Assembly: GCF_030272615.1 (NCBI RefSeq)
Contig: NC_081405.1
Location: 576,834,752-576,898,751, forward strand
Direction: 5' to 3'
Length of the DNA: 64,000 bases
DNA from: Cryptomeria japonica
Lineage: Eukaryota > Streptophyta > Pinopsida > Cupressales > Cupressaceae
Within the stretch, counting starts at the first letter, position 1, and each line of letters starts with the position of its first letter. The notes below the pieces were generated by a model. The model was given only the letters and a program-made list of their open reading frames with translations, was not told the DNA's origin and did not search any database. Below are positions 10,291 to 23,060 of this stretch, in pieces. The translations under genes and the position numbers were made by a program.

Positions 10291-10900
10291 TCCATTGCTT
10301 GGTGGTAATAGTAAGGACATCCCTATCTAGAAATTTGACCTCCATTGGTTGCTTATCTGGTAGTGGTGCTTTAGCTAATTGATCTACAATTACTTGTCCC
10401 TTGATAGCTTGACGCTCTGTGTAGTGGATATCAAATTCATTAAGAATCATGATCCATTTAGCTAGTCTGCCTATGAGAGTTGCTTTCCTGAGTAAATAAT
10501 TCAGAGGATCAATTATTGCTACTAGCTTTATTGTGTGAGCTAGCATGTAATGTCGAAACTTTTGAGAAGCGAGGACTACAACTAAGAAATCCTTCTCAAT
10601 AAATATGTAATTGACCTCATAGCCATTTAATGTTCTGTTGATGTAATAAATAGCTCGATCCTTGCCTTCTTGATCTTCTTATGCTAATAGTGCCCCTAAT
10701 TATAGATATGTTGTTGATATGTAGAGAATAATAAACTTTCCTGCTATTGGTGGTACCAGAACTGCTGGGTTCATTAGATATTGCTTGATTTGATAGAATG
10801 ATTTTGGACACTTGGATTCCCATCTGAATGGTATATTCTTATGTAGAAAATGATTGAATGGTATACTTTTATCTACTAGTTGGGCGATGAATCTCCTGAT
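10291..10900 (-). pseudogene. Ty3-type RNase H and RT connection, degenerate
   Basis: Minus-strand reading gives IDPLNYLLRK and GRLAKWIMILNEFDIHY, the conserved end of the Ty3 RNase H/tether region. Further upstream (10617-10823) the frame is shifted. Catalytic residues of this first RNase H are not clear, as in Tat elements where it is degenerate. Confidence 0.7.
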
Positions 10901-11510
10901 TGACTGGAGTCATCCTTGTAGAGATCTGAGTTGGCTAATGTTCTTGGGAGGTGGCATTTCCATTATGGCATGTACCTTCACTAGATCTACTTCAATGCCT
11001 TTTGTTGACACAATGTAGCCTAATAATTTTCCTAATGTTACCCTGAAGACACACTTCTTAGGGTTGAGCTTGAATTGGAATTTCTCCAATCTTTCAAATA
11101 TTTTCTCTAATATGCCCAAATATTCTACCTGGGTAAATGACTTAGCCAGTAAATCATCCACATAGTCCTCCATGAAGGTATGCATCATATCATGAACGAT
11201 TGTCATCTTTTCTCTCTGATAAGTTGCCCCAACATTATTTAAGCCAAAAGGCATTACGTTCCAGCAATATGTTCCCCAAGGATAGGTAAACATTATTTTA
11301 TCTTGATCCTCTAGAGCTATCTTGATTTGATTATAGCCAAAAAAACCGTCCATTAATGATAGCATTGCATGGCCTACTGTGAGGTCTATAGTTATGTCGA
11401 TGCTGAGGAAAGGAAAGCTATCCTTTGGACAGTATTTGTTAACATCCCTAAAATATGTGCATATCTTGATGCTTCCATCTAGTTTTGAAACTGGCACAAT
11501 GTTTCAAATC
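10901..11510 (-). pseudogene. Reverse transcriptase of the Tat element
   Basis: An open minus-strand frame of 195 codons (11497-10910) carries KICTYFRDVNK, LMDGFFGYNQI, MPFGLNNVGATYQ and the active site YVDDLL (about 11151-11164), then LLGYIVSTKGIEVD. It synthesises cDNA from element RNA. Length and motifs match the RT core, but the first residues are lost to a stop just upstream, and Q-for-fingers changes show decay. Confidence 0.9.
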
Positions 11511-13073
11511 CATTCAACATAGTCAATAGGTTGAATAAATCCAATGTCTAATAACTTCTTTAGTTCAGTTTTGAACATTAGTGCTACATGTGGATTCATC
11601 TTTCTCAATTTTTTCTTGACTGGCTTAGCTCCTGGAATAATAGATAAATGATACATGATTAAGTATGGATCAATCCCGGGCATATCTGCATAGGACCAAG
11701 AAAAATTGATTGTCTTTTCTTTGAATAATTTGATAAACTCAGTGATTCTGCTAGATGTATTTTCTTAGTAGTTTCTTCTGTACCAATGTTGATTGATTGA
11801 GTGGGCTCGATCAATATGGGCAATCTCTCCTAATACTGTTCAGGAAGAGTGTCAATTCTTCCATCCTTAGGTTCCTTAAAAAGGTTTTCACCCTCAGATG
11901 CATCCTTTATTTTGACATTTTTGTGATCTAGTATTGCCATTGATTGGTTTTCAGCATTAGATCCTTTATTTCTTTCATTTTTGTGACTGAGAGACTTGAA
12001 ACCCTCCTGATTGCAAATATTGCTATTTAGTTTGCTAGTAGAGTCTTTTTTCCGGGTTGACAGTTCACAAGTAATGGATAATGGATTCGTCATCTAGAAA
12101 TATGGGTAAGTCATGGTGTTCAGGCTCATCCCAGTCTATGAGATTAGGAAATATGAGTGGTAAAGAGTCATTAGGTGGGTTGAGGTCAGCTGCGGTAAGT
12201 GTCATGATAAAGGAATCTTTAAGGTTGTCTAGGATATTGGATAACTTAATGATATTTTCGAGGCCTTTGATGGTATCATCTTCCGTGTAGACATCCTTGT
12301 AATGTCACTGCTCATTTTCTTTGGCTACATAGATATGTTGTGGACCAAATTCAAGAATTCTAAACTCTGTGCCTTGTCCTTCTTGAGAAAGGGGTGTATG
12401 AATAGTACTCTTAGGAATATTTTTAGTAACATTTAAACAAATACCCCATTCATAGTCATTAGAATCAGTTTTAGAAGTATTATCCCAAAGTCTTCCAGTG
12501 CTGCTAACAGGTATGTTGTAAGGTGAAAAGAGATCACTGATAATTGATACCACTTTGATAGTTTTCTCTGATTCTGTATCAGAACTTGCTTGTAATCTTT
12601 GCATTTTTTCATATACTATCTCTCCTTGGGGAATAGTGATTTCTTCAGGGGGTGATTTTGCCTTGTTTGGAATAGGTTCCTGAGCGTGGTATACTTCTAC
12701 ATAAGATGCTTCTTCTCTTTGAATAGCCAACTCTTCTTGTTGTTTCTCTTTTTTCGTGGTATTCTTGCTCTTTCCTGATTGTTTTTGTTGATTCATGTAG
12801 TGCCTCCTTAAATGAGTCCTCCTTGTATTTATTCTTTTCTTTCCACTGAGGTTTTTTATATTTGTTCTTATTTTGCCTTGGGGATAGTTTGTGTCCATAG
12901 CCTTATCTCGTTTTGTCCCTAGAAAATAGTGAAGGAGGGTCCAATGGTTTTGTAATGCCTTCTTGACATTTTCCAATAGGTCCTTTGCCATTGTATCACA
13001 TCCATTAGATGATCAGGAATCCCTTTCCATACTGTTGCATTGGTATAGCTACCTCCATAGTAGTAGCTTTGAC
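11511..13073 (-). pseudogene. PR-RT linker region of pol
   Basis: Minus-strand frames at 12991-12305 (228 codons, Lys/Glu/Gln-rich) and 12093-11830 (87 codons) hold no known motif. They fill the long linker typical of Tat pol between protease and RT. Sequence near 11600 reads like the start of the RT domain in a broken frame. The plus-strand frames here are shadows. Confidence 0.55.
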
Positions 13074-14300
13074 TTATTTCTCATCCTTGTATAGCCAGCT
13101 AAGGATGTCCTCTTCTAATCCATGTGCTAGTGTGCCTAATTGGATAAATTTGCCATCAAAATTGGTGATGGGTTGTGTTGCTTGATGTGTTGATGCAGAA
13201 GGCTGCCCATGATATTTTGGCGACATTGGTAAGTTGGTTAGACACATGGTTTCAAAAGAGTATTCTCCTGTGCATTTCTCTTTGATTTTCATCTTTTGTT
13301 TGAAATCCATGAATAAAGATTTGAGCTTTTCTTTATGATGATCTGACGCTGAGGAAGTTTGGGCTTCCCTGTTACATGGAACCAAGTTGCCTTGGGCTGC
13401 CCCCATAGCATTGCAATGTTGAAAGGGGTTATTATCTGCTGATATAGAAATCTCCTCCCCATTATATGGGAATTTGACACATTGGTTGTAAGTTGACGAC
13501 ACCACTTGCATTTCATGTATCCAACGACAGCCGAATAAAATATTATATGTCAGGTCTATGTCTAAGACCTGGCATATAGTGTCCCTTTCTCTCAGTCCTA
13601 CCTAAATAAGTAATATTATTATACCCTTGGATGATCTTTCTTTTTGTGTGGACTAATAGACTGCTCAGAGAATCCTAATGCATGAAGAAGTTTTAAGGTA
13701 CAAATATTGAGCCCAACTCCTCCATCTATTAATACTCTTTTAAATTGATGTTTGTAGACTAAGACTTCAATGTGAAGAGGAGTATTATGTGGGTGGCTCA
13801 ACGAGATATTATCATTCTCAGAAAAGGTGAGATTATGAGGCCCTGTCATATGAGCCACCATGGCTTGAAATTTGTCAATATTCAGATCTTGAGGTACATT
13901 TGTTTCCAATAGTGCTTGTTCTGGGATGTCTTTATGTTTTGGCAAAATTTTGAGTAACTTGACTATGGATATTTGAGCGGGGGTTCTACACAGTTGACTT
14001 ACCAAATCATATTGAGTCTTTGGAATAGTAGTTGTTGTTGATGTATGCCCTTTCAAGACATATTTTTGAGCTCTATTGGTTACATTGATCGATTCATGTT
14101 CATGTTTATCTTTGATTTTAATGACATTTACTTGATTGTCATCTCTTGATATATGATTGATGGTGTTATTGTATATGTGATTGATGCAAGCTCCTCGTGT
14201 ATCGTTCAATGATGAAGCTCCTTCTTTGTTGTAATTTGGAAGTGGATTTTTAAAGGTGCCATGATCACCATTTGTTTTGAGACCATCAACCATTAAATCA
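13074..14300 (-). pseudogene. Protease region of the Tat element
   Basis: The minus-strand frame 14401-13619 ends with FKRVLIDGGVGLNICTLKLL, the retropepsin active-site region in its Tat form (D-G-G in place of D-S/T-G). The flap/C-terminal part continues in another frame: VVSSTYNQCVKFPYNGE, 13511-13440. It would cut the Gag-Pol polyprotein. Stops separate the two parts. Confidence 0.75.
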
Positions 14301-15670
14301 CCTCTATAAATCATGTCTTGAACAATGTTTTCAAGCCTCATGCAATCATTTGTTTGATGTCCTTTGTTTCGATGAAAACCACAGAAGTGTGAGTCCTTCA
14401 ACTAAGGTGGTTTGACCTAGGGTTCAAAGTTGTTTATAGCTGGTAATGTGATAATCTTGTTTGCCAGGAGTTCTCAAAATTCTGATTCTAAGGATTTCCC
14501 CAATGGTGTGTAAAAGTGTTGATTTGGAAAATTGTTGGTGCTACCCCTTGAATTTGGATTAGCTCCTCGATTTGTGTTGTTGTTTTGGGTAATGTTGGTG
14601 TTGTTTATATTTGAAGATCCCAGATTGGTATTTGGTGTATAAGTGTTAGTGCCTTGGTTAGCACCCTTTTGATTCTTGGTATGCTGAGGATTACCTAATA
14701 AAGCCAATACTAGTTGTTTGGATTTTACATCATTAGCATCAATCCCTCCCTAATTACTAGAGTTCTTGTTTTTGGTCCAGAACTTGGATTTGTCTAAGTT
14801 TTTGTTGTTGTTCTGTTTGTTGAAATTAGAGTTAGATGAATTAGCTCCTTCTTTGAATAACTTCAATGATTCTTTCTTAATACATGCCTCCTCTACTTGG
14901 ATTCCATTTTTGATCAACTTGGAAAAGGGTGGTATGCATTGGAGCTTGAGTATGTAACTCATCTCACTATTCAGATTGTCGATGAAAATTTTCATCTTTT
15001 CCTTTTCGAGCACATCTCGAGGATATCTCGAAACCATCCATCTCCAATGTTGAAGAAACACCATGACCATTTCATTGTTTTTCTATTTGGTATTACATAC
15101 ATCCAGCATGGTGATTGCGTGTTGAATATTGTAGGAGTATTGAGTGATAAATTTATTGACCAACTCATCAAAGGATCTGACGGGAGGTGTAAGTTTGGAT
15201 AGCCACTAAATTGTTTGTCCTTCCAAGCTTCTTGGGAATAGCCTCATCAAATAGGTGTCACATTGGGAAAATTCAAGGCTCATGGTACAAAACTCTCCAA
15301 CATGATTGCGAGGATCACTCTTACCATCATATTTGTCATATTTAGGTATATCAGAAGTCGGGGGGAAAGGTATCAAGTTCAATCTCCTGTCAAAGGGGTG
15401 AGGACATATTTGCAGTATTTGCATTTGTTGTGTAAGAGTGACCATGGGCGCATTTGTTTGCTAAGGGAAAGGTTATTCCCTTTCTTTATCCCTAGTTTGG
15501 GCATGAATGTGTTCTTGTATGTTATGTTGTTCAGGTATGTTTTGTTTAGGTTCACGTATTTCCTCTTCTCTTTGTTGTTCTTGATAGGTATAATTTGGAG
15601 ACCTTGTCCTAAAGATTTCAGTGTCGAAGTCTTCTAGAATCCTAACTCCTTTTCTTGTTAGCATGAGCAT
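14301..15670 (-). pseudogene. gag of the Tat element
   Basis: Successive minus-strand frames at 15670-15473, 15445-15206, 15070-14750 and 14707-14474 read as capsid: YDGKSDPRNHVGEF, then a PRSLEG stop, then FLQHWRWMVSRYP. An Asn-rich stretch follows. The nucleocapsid knuckle HFCGFHRNKGHQTNDC lies at about 14345-14395 (C-x3-H-x4-H-x4-C type). It would package element RNA. At least four stops interrupt it. Confidence 0.85.
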
Positions 15671-17366
15671 GTATTTTTATTTGTCAAATTCTATGAGTCT
15701 TTACATAAGTTTTTGAAAGGAGGCGCTTTCTTGACATTCTTGGAGGACCTCCTGAGTAATCTCCGTGTCCTCTAGATTTGGATACTCGAAAGGATTTGAT
15801 AATCTTTGACCCATACTGGACTCTGGTTGTGGTTCGCTTTGCCTTTTTCGTTGAGAGCAAGTGGCAACAGGCATCTAATAGAAACTTTTTGTAACAAAGG
15901 GGATGAACTCCTCTTCTTTGTGTTGTTCGGGGGTTGGTGGTTCAAATCGAGCTATGTTATAAGTGATGCAAACTTCCAGGAAGAAAGATGGATTGATCTA
16001 TCCTCCATTATTTAAGCGTTGACTGAATGCTGATTTTTGGCAAAAGGATCTACTTCTCAATGTCTCTTTATCAAATTTGTTTGACTTGTCTTGAATATAT
16101 AAGTGCACATGACAGAGAAATGTGTGATGATATTTGAAGAGTTGGCGATTGATGTAGAGAAATATATTCCATTTAGCAGGTTTCCGGGAACTAGATTATT
16201 GTTTCTTCAACTTAATGTTGTGATGAAGACTTTTTCTTCTCAAAATATGAGTGGTCATACATAGGTGATCAATGGTTTCCTTTGATTTGGTTGGATTATG
16301 ATACTTGGTTTGAAAACTTAAGCCTACTCTATCAAACTAAGGTTTAGATGCCCCCTCATGACAAAGCACGTCAAATGATATGGAATAACAATTTCTTGCT
16401 ATGGAAACTCAATTTGATAAATGAGGTTTAAACTAGGTATGCTTTGATGATACATTTCATTTAATTGGCGGACCTTTTGATCAATGTGATGAGGTTACCC
16501 AATTTTGATAGGAGAAAGTGTTATCCTTAGCTAGTTTTAGATTATGACAACTGTTGTTCTAATAATGACTTGTTTGATTGTTCGATTGTTTAGAATAGTT
16601 TATGATGTTTTGACTCAAGTTTTTGCCTGATGAAGTCGACTGAAGATCCAAAAAGGGTGTTTGAAACCATTGTTAAAAAATTTCAAGAATGTTAAGTTTT
16701 GCTCTCTGTTTTTCATAGTTTTACCTATGTGCTAAGATAGAGACTGGATGCGCTAAAGTTTAACTAAGGTGCATTGTTTAGAATCACCAATGTGCTAAGC
16801 TGACTGTGCTACGCGCTAAACTAGAGTTTTGATTTCTGCTATGTCAAGAAAGGTTATGCGCTAATCTATCCTGAATATGTGCTAAACTTTAGACTCAAAG
16901 CGCTACAGTTTGCCCCCAATGCGTTAGGCTGATGTTTCAATGCGCTAATATGTTTTTAAGAAGCGTTAATGTTTAGTTTCGAAATGTTCAAACTATTATG
17001 CGCTATTTTGAGGATGAATACGCTACGTTGTAGCTTTGATGCGCTAAAGTTTTCTTTAGATGCACTAGGATGTTGCTCCTACGCGCTAAACTGCTCTACT
17101 TTGTTTTTCTGGAAATTTTAACACTTTTTTCAACTTTGAAGGATGGTTTTCTGAAGTATAAAATGCAAACACGACATGTAAAAGACAACCATTTTTTCCT
17201 ATTCTAAACAAAGAGTGTATGTTCTGTGAGGACATGTTCAAATCCCTAATGTTTTCACGGGTTTGGATTCAAAAATTACAATTCAGACAAACTCTTTATT
17301 CAAAGGTCATCAACAATACCATAGCACACTAGTATCGATACTTCGTCAGCTCAAACAACCATGTCA
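15671..17366 (-). other. Leader of the Tat element between primer site and gag
   Basis: This is about 1.7 kb of mostly non-coding sequence in element sense. The part next to gag may still encode the N-terminus of Gag in a lost frame. It contains the second TTAGCGCAT cluster. Confidence 0.6.
16726..17092 (-). repeat. TTAGCGCAT motif cluster, leader of the sense unit
   Basis: About 17 degenerate copies (plus strand ATGCGCTAA and variants ATGTGCTAA, ACGCGCTAA, GCGTTA) lie 15-30 bp apart. In the element's sense orientation they read TTAGCGCAT, between the primer site and gag. Confidence 0.8.
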
Positions 17367-17384
17367 CCCACTAGGGGGCGCCCA
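17367..17384 (-). other. Candidate primer-binding site
   Basis: The minus strand reads TGGGCGCCCCCTAGTGGG, starting with the TGG expected to pair with a tRNA 3' CCA end. It begins 13 nt after the LTR's terminal CA at 17398. The tRNA is not identified. The spacing is larger than usual, so the exact site is provisional. Confidence 0.5.
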
Positions 17385-18496
17385 TTTTTTTTCCTATTGT
17401 TAGAAATTAACCCAAACTTTATTGCTTCACAATTGAGTAGATATCTTGGGAGATATATGGTGAGTAATCCTGGAGGTGGATTCTTCCCCACCCTTGCACT
17501 ATGATATTGAAGTTGTCTGGATACTAAATCGGCTCAAGGTTTCTATTTCTAAGGTTCGTAATCAAGCTTCATGTTCGGTCGTCAGTGATAAACTCCCCCG
17601 GGAGGCTTCCCAACCTTTAGAACAAAGGCTTTACGTATCGTAAAGATACTGGGGGAAGGCTAATCATTGTGCAAAACTGTTGAAAGGGACTTTCCTCACC
17701 CTCCACTTTTGAATATAGTGGGTTGGAACACTTGGCGATAAAGTCATTTCCCACTTAGGTCACTCCTCTCTCACTGACCATTTAAATTGTGCTCTAAGAG
17801 CAACTCGGGAGGGAAGGACTGCTAAAGGATTTAAAATGCTTGAAGTAAAAAAATATTTTTAGACTGGTTTGGGTTTTTGGTCACCCAGTTAAGGGGAGAG
17901 AATAAACCTTCCACTTTGGAGACAAGGCACACAAAGTTATCTTTATCCTTCAAAGCAATGATTTGTTAACTTCTATTTGGAGATGTTGCTCCAAAAAGCT
18001 TGGTGTTCTTTGTAACTCCCAAATCAGTAATTTTTTAAGCTAGCTAATGAAATCCTAGTCAACAAAGAAGATTTTTTGAGATGGTCAACAAAATGAATTC
18101 GATAGGTAAAATATTTTCCTCTTTTGTTTTATCTAGAACTTGAAAACAAGTGAGGTTCTTTAACTTATGCAATAAAAAGTAATGGATCCCTTCAGACACC
18201 AAAGGATGGTGGGGTTCTTTTTAAGACTTTGCCTAAAATAAAGGTTTGTCTTGTTCTTTTTAAAACCCAAAAACGAAGTGTTTTTCTCTTCCTATGAAAA
18301 CAAGGTAAGGTTTTGTTTGTTGTTCTTTTTAAGTACTCCAAAAGAAAATGAGTTTAATTTTACTAATGAGGAAATGAAGAAAACTATAAATAACTAACTT
18401 AACCAAGTTAGAAATAAAAATTTAATCACAAGCCTAAACTTAGTAAAAGAAAAATTTCGCAATCCTACAAACAAATGTTTTTCTTTTTGTGTCTGT

Positions 18497-18752
18497 CATG
18501 CGCTAATCTACAGATCATATATGCTAGAGAATAGAACCGATGTGCCAGCAAAAAGCTCAGATGTGCTACACTATTATCTTAATATGCTACACTGATGTTT
18601 TAAAGCACCGAGACCTACAGGAAAGAGTGGAAATGCTATGCGCTATAGTTAAGTCAGTATGCGCTAAGGTATGGTATGCACGTGCTAAATAGTCAACAAG
18701 ATGCATCAAAGAACAAACCATATGCACTATAGAATGGTATCCATGTGCTGAT
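18497..18752 (-). repeat. TTAGCGCAT motif cluster inside the 5' LTR
   Basis: About 11 degenerate copies (plus strand ATGCGCTAA, ATGTGCTAC, ATATGCACTA) lie 20-30 bp apart. They start about 550 nt downstream of the expected transcription start. They read TTAGCGCAT in element sense. Confidence 0.75.
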
Positions 18753-19334
18753 TCAAGTTTTCTGCATACCTGCAATGTTAGTCCTACATCCAAAATGATT
18801 TGGTAAATGGGGTTATGCCTCACGATGGGTGCCAGAAATGTATGCGAGAAAAGTGGTGCGATGAAATGAATATTTTGAATTCAAGACTAGTTCACACATC
18901 AATGGTACTCCTGGTGAAAGTTATGGAGTTATATGCAATAGCTCAACTTCCCAAGGGATGTTCCATTATTCTCTATCTAACAAGACTCCTCAAGCCAATG
19001 CCTTTTCTCTTAGATCACTGAGAAAATTGACTTAGGGATGAGAATCATGAGAATGAAGTATGTTTGATCAACCTAACATGAATGCAATCCTAAATGTGCA
19101 TGATATTAACAAATAAGAATTAAACTAGCATGTATATGATGATAAGATGAAAGGATTAGTAAAAGAACTATCCTAACATGATACACTAGCTTGATATGAT
19201 TATTGTGACAAAGAGATATACTTCTAAAATGCTTATTAGATTATTTCTATTCAAAGAGAGACTAAAATGCTTGATAAAAATGGGTATAGACTACATGCAT
19301 AAAACTTGGATCCCTGGATGATAGCAGAATGGCT

Positions 19335-19343
19335 CTATTTATA
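19335..19343 (-). promoter_or_regulatory. TATA box of the Tat 5' LTR (candidate)
   Basis: The minus strand reads CCCTATAAATAGAGCC. A start about 30 nt downstream (near 19305) would give an R-U5 of about 1.9 kb. Confidence 0.6.
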
Positions 19344-20263
19344 GGGAAAATAGGGCAAGGAAAGGTCAAGATTGGATGATCCTATCAAGGGTCAGAATTG
19401 AAAGTTATCAATCCATGTTTACAATTCTCACTAATGAAATGGTGACAATTGTCAACATAAGACTGCTTGAGAGGAGATGTAAGAAACATTAAATTCTTGA
19501 GAAGACCTCATTGTTACCTTAGGAGGTAAGGGTTAAGGTTAGGTTAAGATTATCCATTAGATAAAGCTTTTATCCAAAGGCTAAACTCTTGTGGAAGAGT
19601 TAAAGGGATAACTGTGGTAAAAGCAATGAATACTTGATGAGAGCCTTGGGTTAGATGAGGGTTTAGTTAGAGAGAAAGTCTCTAATCATGCAGGAGGGTT
19701 GAGTTAGCCATTAATGGTTTGGAAGACTTTCAAGGTTAACTTGTTGAAGAGATAAAGCCTTTAATGGTTTCCAAAGACTTTGAGGGTTTGAGAAGTTACT
19801 TCCCTTTGCTTAGGGATGTGACAATATATAGTAGATGGGTTAGCCTAATTTAAAAGGGATTAGAAGAATCTAGGAGGGGGTTTAGAGAGGCAAGTAGGAG
19901 ATGTAGGAAAATGCAAGTGGATGAGGGGTAATTTTAATTAAAATAAATTGCTATATTTCAACAAAATAGATGCAAGTGGGGGATTTAAATAAATTAGATT
20001 TATTTAATTGAAGTGAACAATTTAATTAAATGTAAATTTAATTAAAAAGAGTAGAAGGGGGATTTTAATTAAATAAAGTGATTTATTCAATTAAATGATA
20101 TGAAAGGCCTAAGGGAAATTAATTAAATAAATTGAATAAATTATTTAATCAAATAGATGAATGTGAATGCTTTAATTAAATTAAATGTAATTAAATAGAG
20201 GAATGAGAATAAAATGACTATTAAATATTCACTTAGGAAAGTGGTCATTTTTATACGTCTACA

Positions 20264-23060
20264 TATATAGTAAGAGAAAAGGAGAGGGGAATCACCAAAT
20301 TCAAAAGGAAGGTTTAAATTGTAAAGGGGTTGTTCTCTTGGGATACATTTATATGTATATATTTACTTACACAAGGGGTATGTAAATAAATGCATATATC
20401 TATATATAGTTGATATAGAATTTAAATTGATTAAAGGATATGAATTTTATAAATCATTTTCGGGGAAAGATATATTAATGTATATATATATATATGTTTA
20501 TATATGTTTATATATATATATATATATATATATAATAACAAACATTTATAAATGGATAAGTTGAAACCTTATACCCCATTTACATATATTTTAATTAGTT
20601 ATTTAATTAGGGAGGGTCAATAATGTCGGCAAGTAAATAGATTAAACTATTAAATTAATATTAATATAAAGGATTCATATTAATATTAATATGGTAAATT
20701 GGAGATCTACAATTAAAGAACATAATTAACATCAATATCATATGGGCATTATTTGAGTTATTTTAATTAACTCTAGATGAAAATGGGATTAAATAGTTAT
20801 TATAAGGGTTTCAATTATAATCATTTGGAAAATTATAATTAAAGTGATTTGAGCGATTTCAAGCTCTTAGCTAAAATTCAATAAACAATTTAATAAATCA
20901 AAATGAAACATAAATGTCATCCCTTGGGATAGTATCATTAATTAATTAATTTTAAAGAACTAATCCCTAATGAGTAATATTAGTGGAATGGCTTAGGGGG
21001 TTAAATTCTACCCCACTTAGCTAAGATACATAGACTTTACCCTTCTAGATTTGATTTATTAAAACATTCTAACTCGTTCTCTTGAAGATCGTTATAAATT
21101 GATACTTGAGAAATTGAGTTAGTGAAACTAAGTGAGCAACTGCATCTTCACATTACATAAACACAAGTAATTAGGCCTTTTTTTTTTTTTAATTGTTGTG
21201 CTTTTGCCCTAATGTTTGGAAATGACAGAAACCCTTATGTGAGCCTTGGAGAGGTTAGTGTGTACTTGAATGTTCGAAGAGATCTTGGATGTGTAAAAGG
21301 ATCATGTTATAGTGGTATAGGAGGGAATTATATGTATTTTCATTAAATATTTCATTATGCATTTCACATGACCGAATTAAATTATGAGTTGTATGAATAG
21401 TAGAATAATGTACTTGCATTTGACATATCTGGTAGACTTTTAATTAATAGGATGTGTAAATGAAGAACGTGTTTGATGTGCGTACATAACAATATATTAG
21501 TTAATTGATAGTTTCATTTTCCTTCTCCTCATATTTTGACATTCAATGAATGGTCATAGTTAAAGATGTATTTTTTTATCAATTAAGAGAAGCGAGTGTT
21601 TTCACTAAAGGGTTAGTTTGTAAGGAATGATTACTTTTATTAATCTCATCTAGATATTAGCACAATAGTGCCATATTTAATATAAAGAAATATCATGATA
21701 AGATAATTTTCATTCTTCTATATCAGTAGTGAAATTAAGAATAGTACACTAGAGATGATAGGCATATAGGGAGAAATTTAATCGTACTTGTGTAATCTTG
21801 TTAGTTTGCATGCATATGTATGAATGGATTGAATATCAAAATTCTCTCCCTCTTCTCTCTATCTAGTTATGAAGATTCATACAAATGCTACTAAATGATG
21901 TATTTGAAATTAAATAGAAATATTTAATTATTTGTTAATGAATATTATGAGGCATATATTGAGGAATGTTTGTTTCATTTTGCATTGTAGACTAAAGTAT
22001 TTTGTTCTGTCTATTAGGACATCATGTCAAGTAAGTAAGTTAATGGAATACTTTTGCATATACTCTATAGGTAGTCCATATGGTTTAGGTGTTTGATAGA
22101 TCATGATGGGGAACAAGTATTGATTAGGATAATCATATCGCTGCATGTAGAATGTGCATAGAGAATAGGAAATTATTCTTTTGTGGTTCCATTTTATGTT
22201 GAAAAATAGAAGTCTTAGCTTCACAGAACTTTTGCATAATTTCTAAGAACTATAAGAATGTTGTGATTGGTCAATGAAAATATAGAAATGATGCTACTTC
22301 CTTACCTTTTTTTGAATTGGGAATTCTAGTAAAATGGATAAATGATTATGTTGGTAAGGTGATAATTGTGATAGAGATAGGTAAAAGCACAAAATTGTGT
22401 CACGTTTCTGGACAACTTATCAGCACAATCTAATCTAATTAATTCTAAATAAAAATTAATTTTAGTCAAACATATAGTCTATAAAGATTCATTATGGCTA
22501 TCTTATATATGAGCCACAACCTTTCCAATTGGAATTGTCTACTAAATGTATATTTTATGCCGCTTTGGGTCTAACTACCATAATTTATTTATTTTTTGAA
22601 AAAATTGATGTTTCAACAACTCCTACTATTATATATAATTTTTTATTTTGAAATGTAAAACTACCCTTTTATAGATCTATAAGTGAATTTTTTGAAATAT
22701 ATCTTTTAATATTTCAATTATTTTTTATATTTTATATATTTTTTTATTGAAAGTGTGTCATCAACACTAGAATATAAGGTAGATTATTTTGTAAAGGAAA
22801 AATACTAAATTTTATTTAAAATTTTTGGAAAAAAAAAAGCACTAGAGAAAAGAGTCTATCTCAAGAGGATATAATGTTTTTTTATAGTTTAGATAAATAA
22901 TTAAGAAAACATGCGACTTTAAATGGAAAGAGTTATATTTTAGTAAACACAACTTTTCAAATTTATTGAAAAATATATATACATAAAAAATAGTTAACAA
23001 TATATCTTTGCACTAAAGTTCCAAGTTATCGATAATTTCTTGTTGAATTACTACCTTATT
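20264..23060. other. AT-rich intergenic DNA with (TA)n tract
   Basis: I see no supported gene or element. It includes a TA microsatellite (about 20480-20534) and a T13 run near 21180. Short frames such as 22027-22224 on the minus strand have no recognisable product. Confidence 0.6.

Larger units (their letters stand above)
3404..20263 (-). mobile_element. Tat-type Ty3/gypsy LTR retrotransposon with antisense PMD gene
   Basis: One element runs right to left: 5' LTR (20263-17398), primer site, leader, gag, PR, RT, RNase H, archaeal-type RNase H, INT, a PMD gene on the opposite strand, purine tract, 3' LTR remnant (3919-3404). The two LTR pieces share about 510 bp at roughly 90 percent identity by eye, so the insertion is old. 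The second RNase H (YFDGS motif) and the antisense gene between pol and 3' LTR are Tat-lineage hallmarks. All frames carry stops, so it is non-autonomous today. The outer 2.35 kb of the 3' LTR is missing, so no target-site duplication can be checked. Confidence 0.85.
17398..20263 (-). mobile_element. 5' LTR of the Tat element
   Basis: It starts TGTAGACGTATAAAAATGAC on the minus strand at 20263 and ends CTAACA at 17398 (TG...CA, 2866 bp). It contains a TATA box (TATAAATAG, 19343-19335), the TTAGCGCAT cluster and an AATAAA near its end (17423-17418). The first ~510 bp match the 3' LTR remnant. A 78-codon minus-strand frame at 18823-18587 is only repeat sequence. Confidence 0.8.

Noticed and set aside
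20480-20534. Regulatory TATA cluster
   Set aside because: A plain TA microsatellite with no gene beside it.
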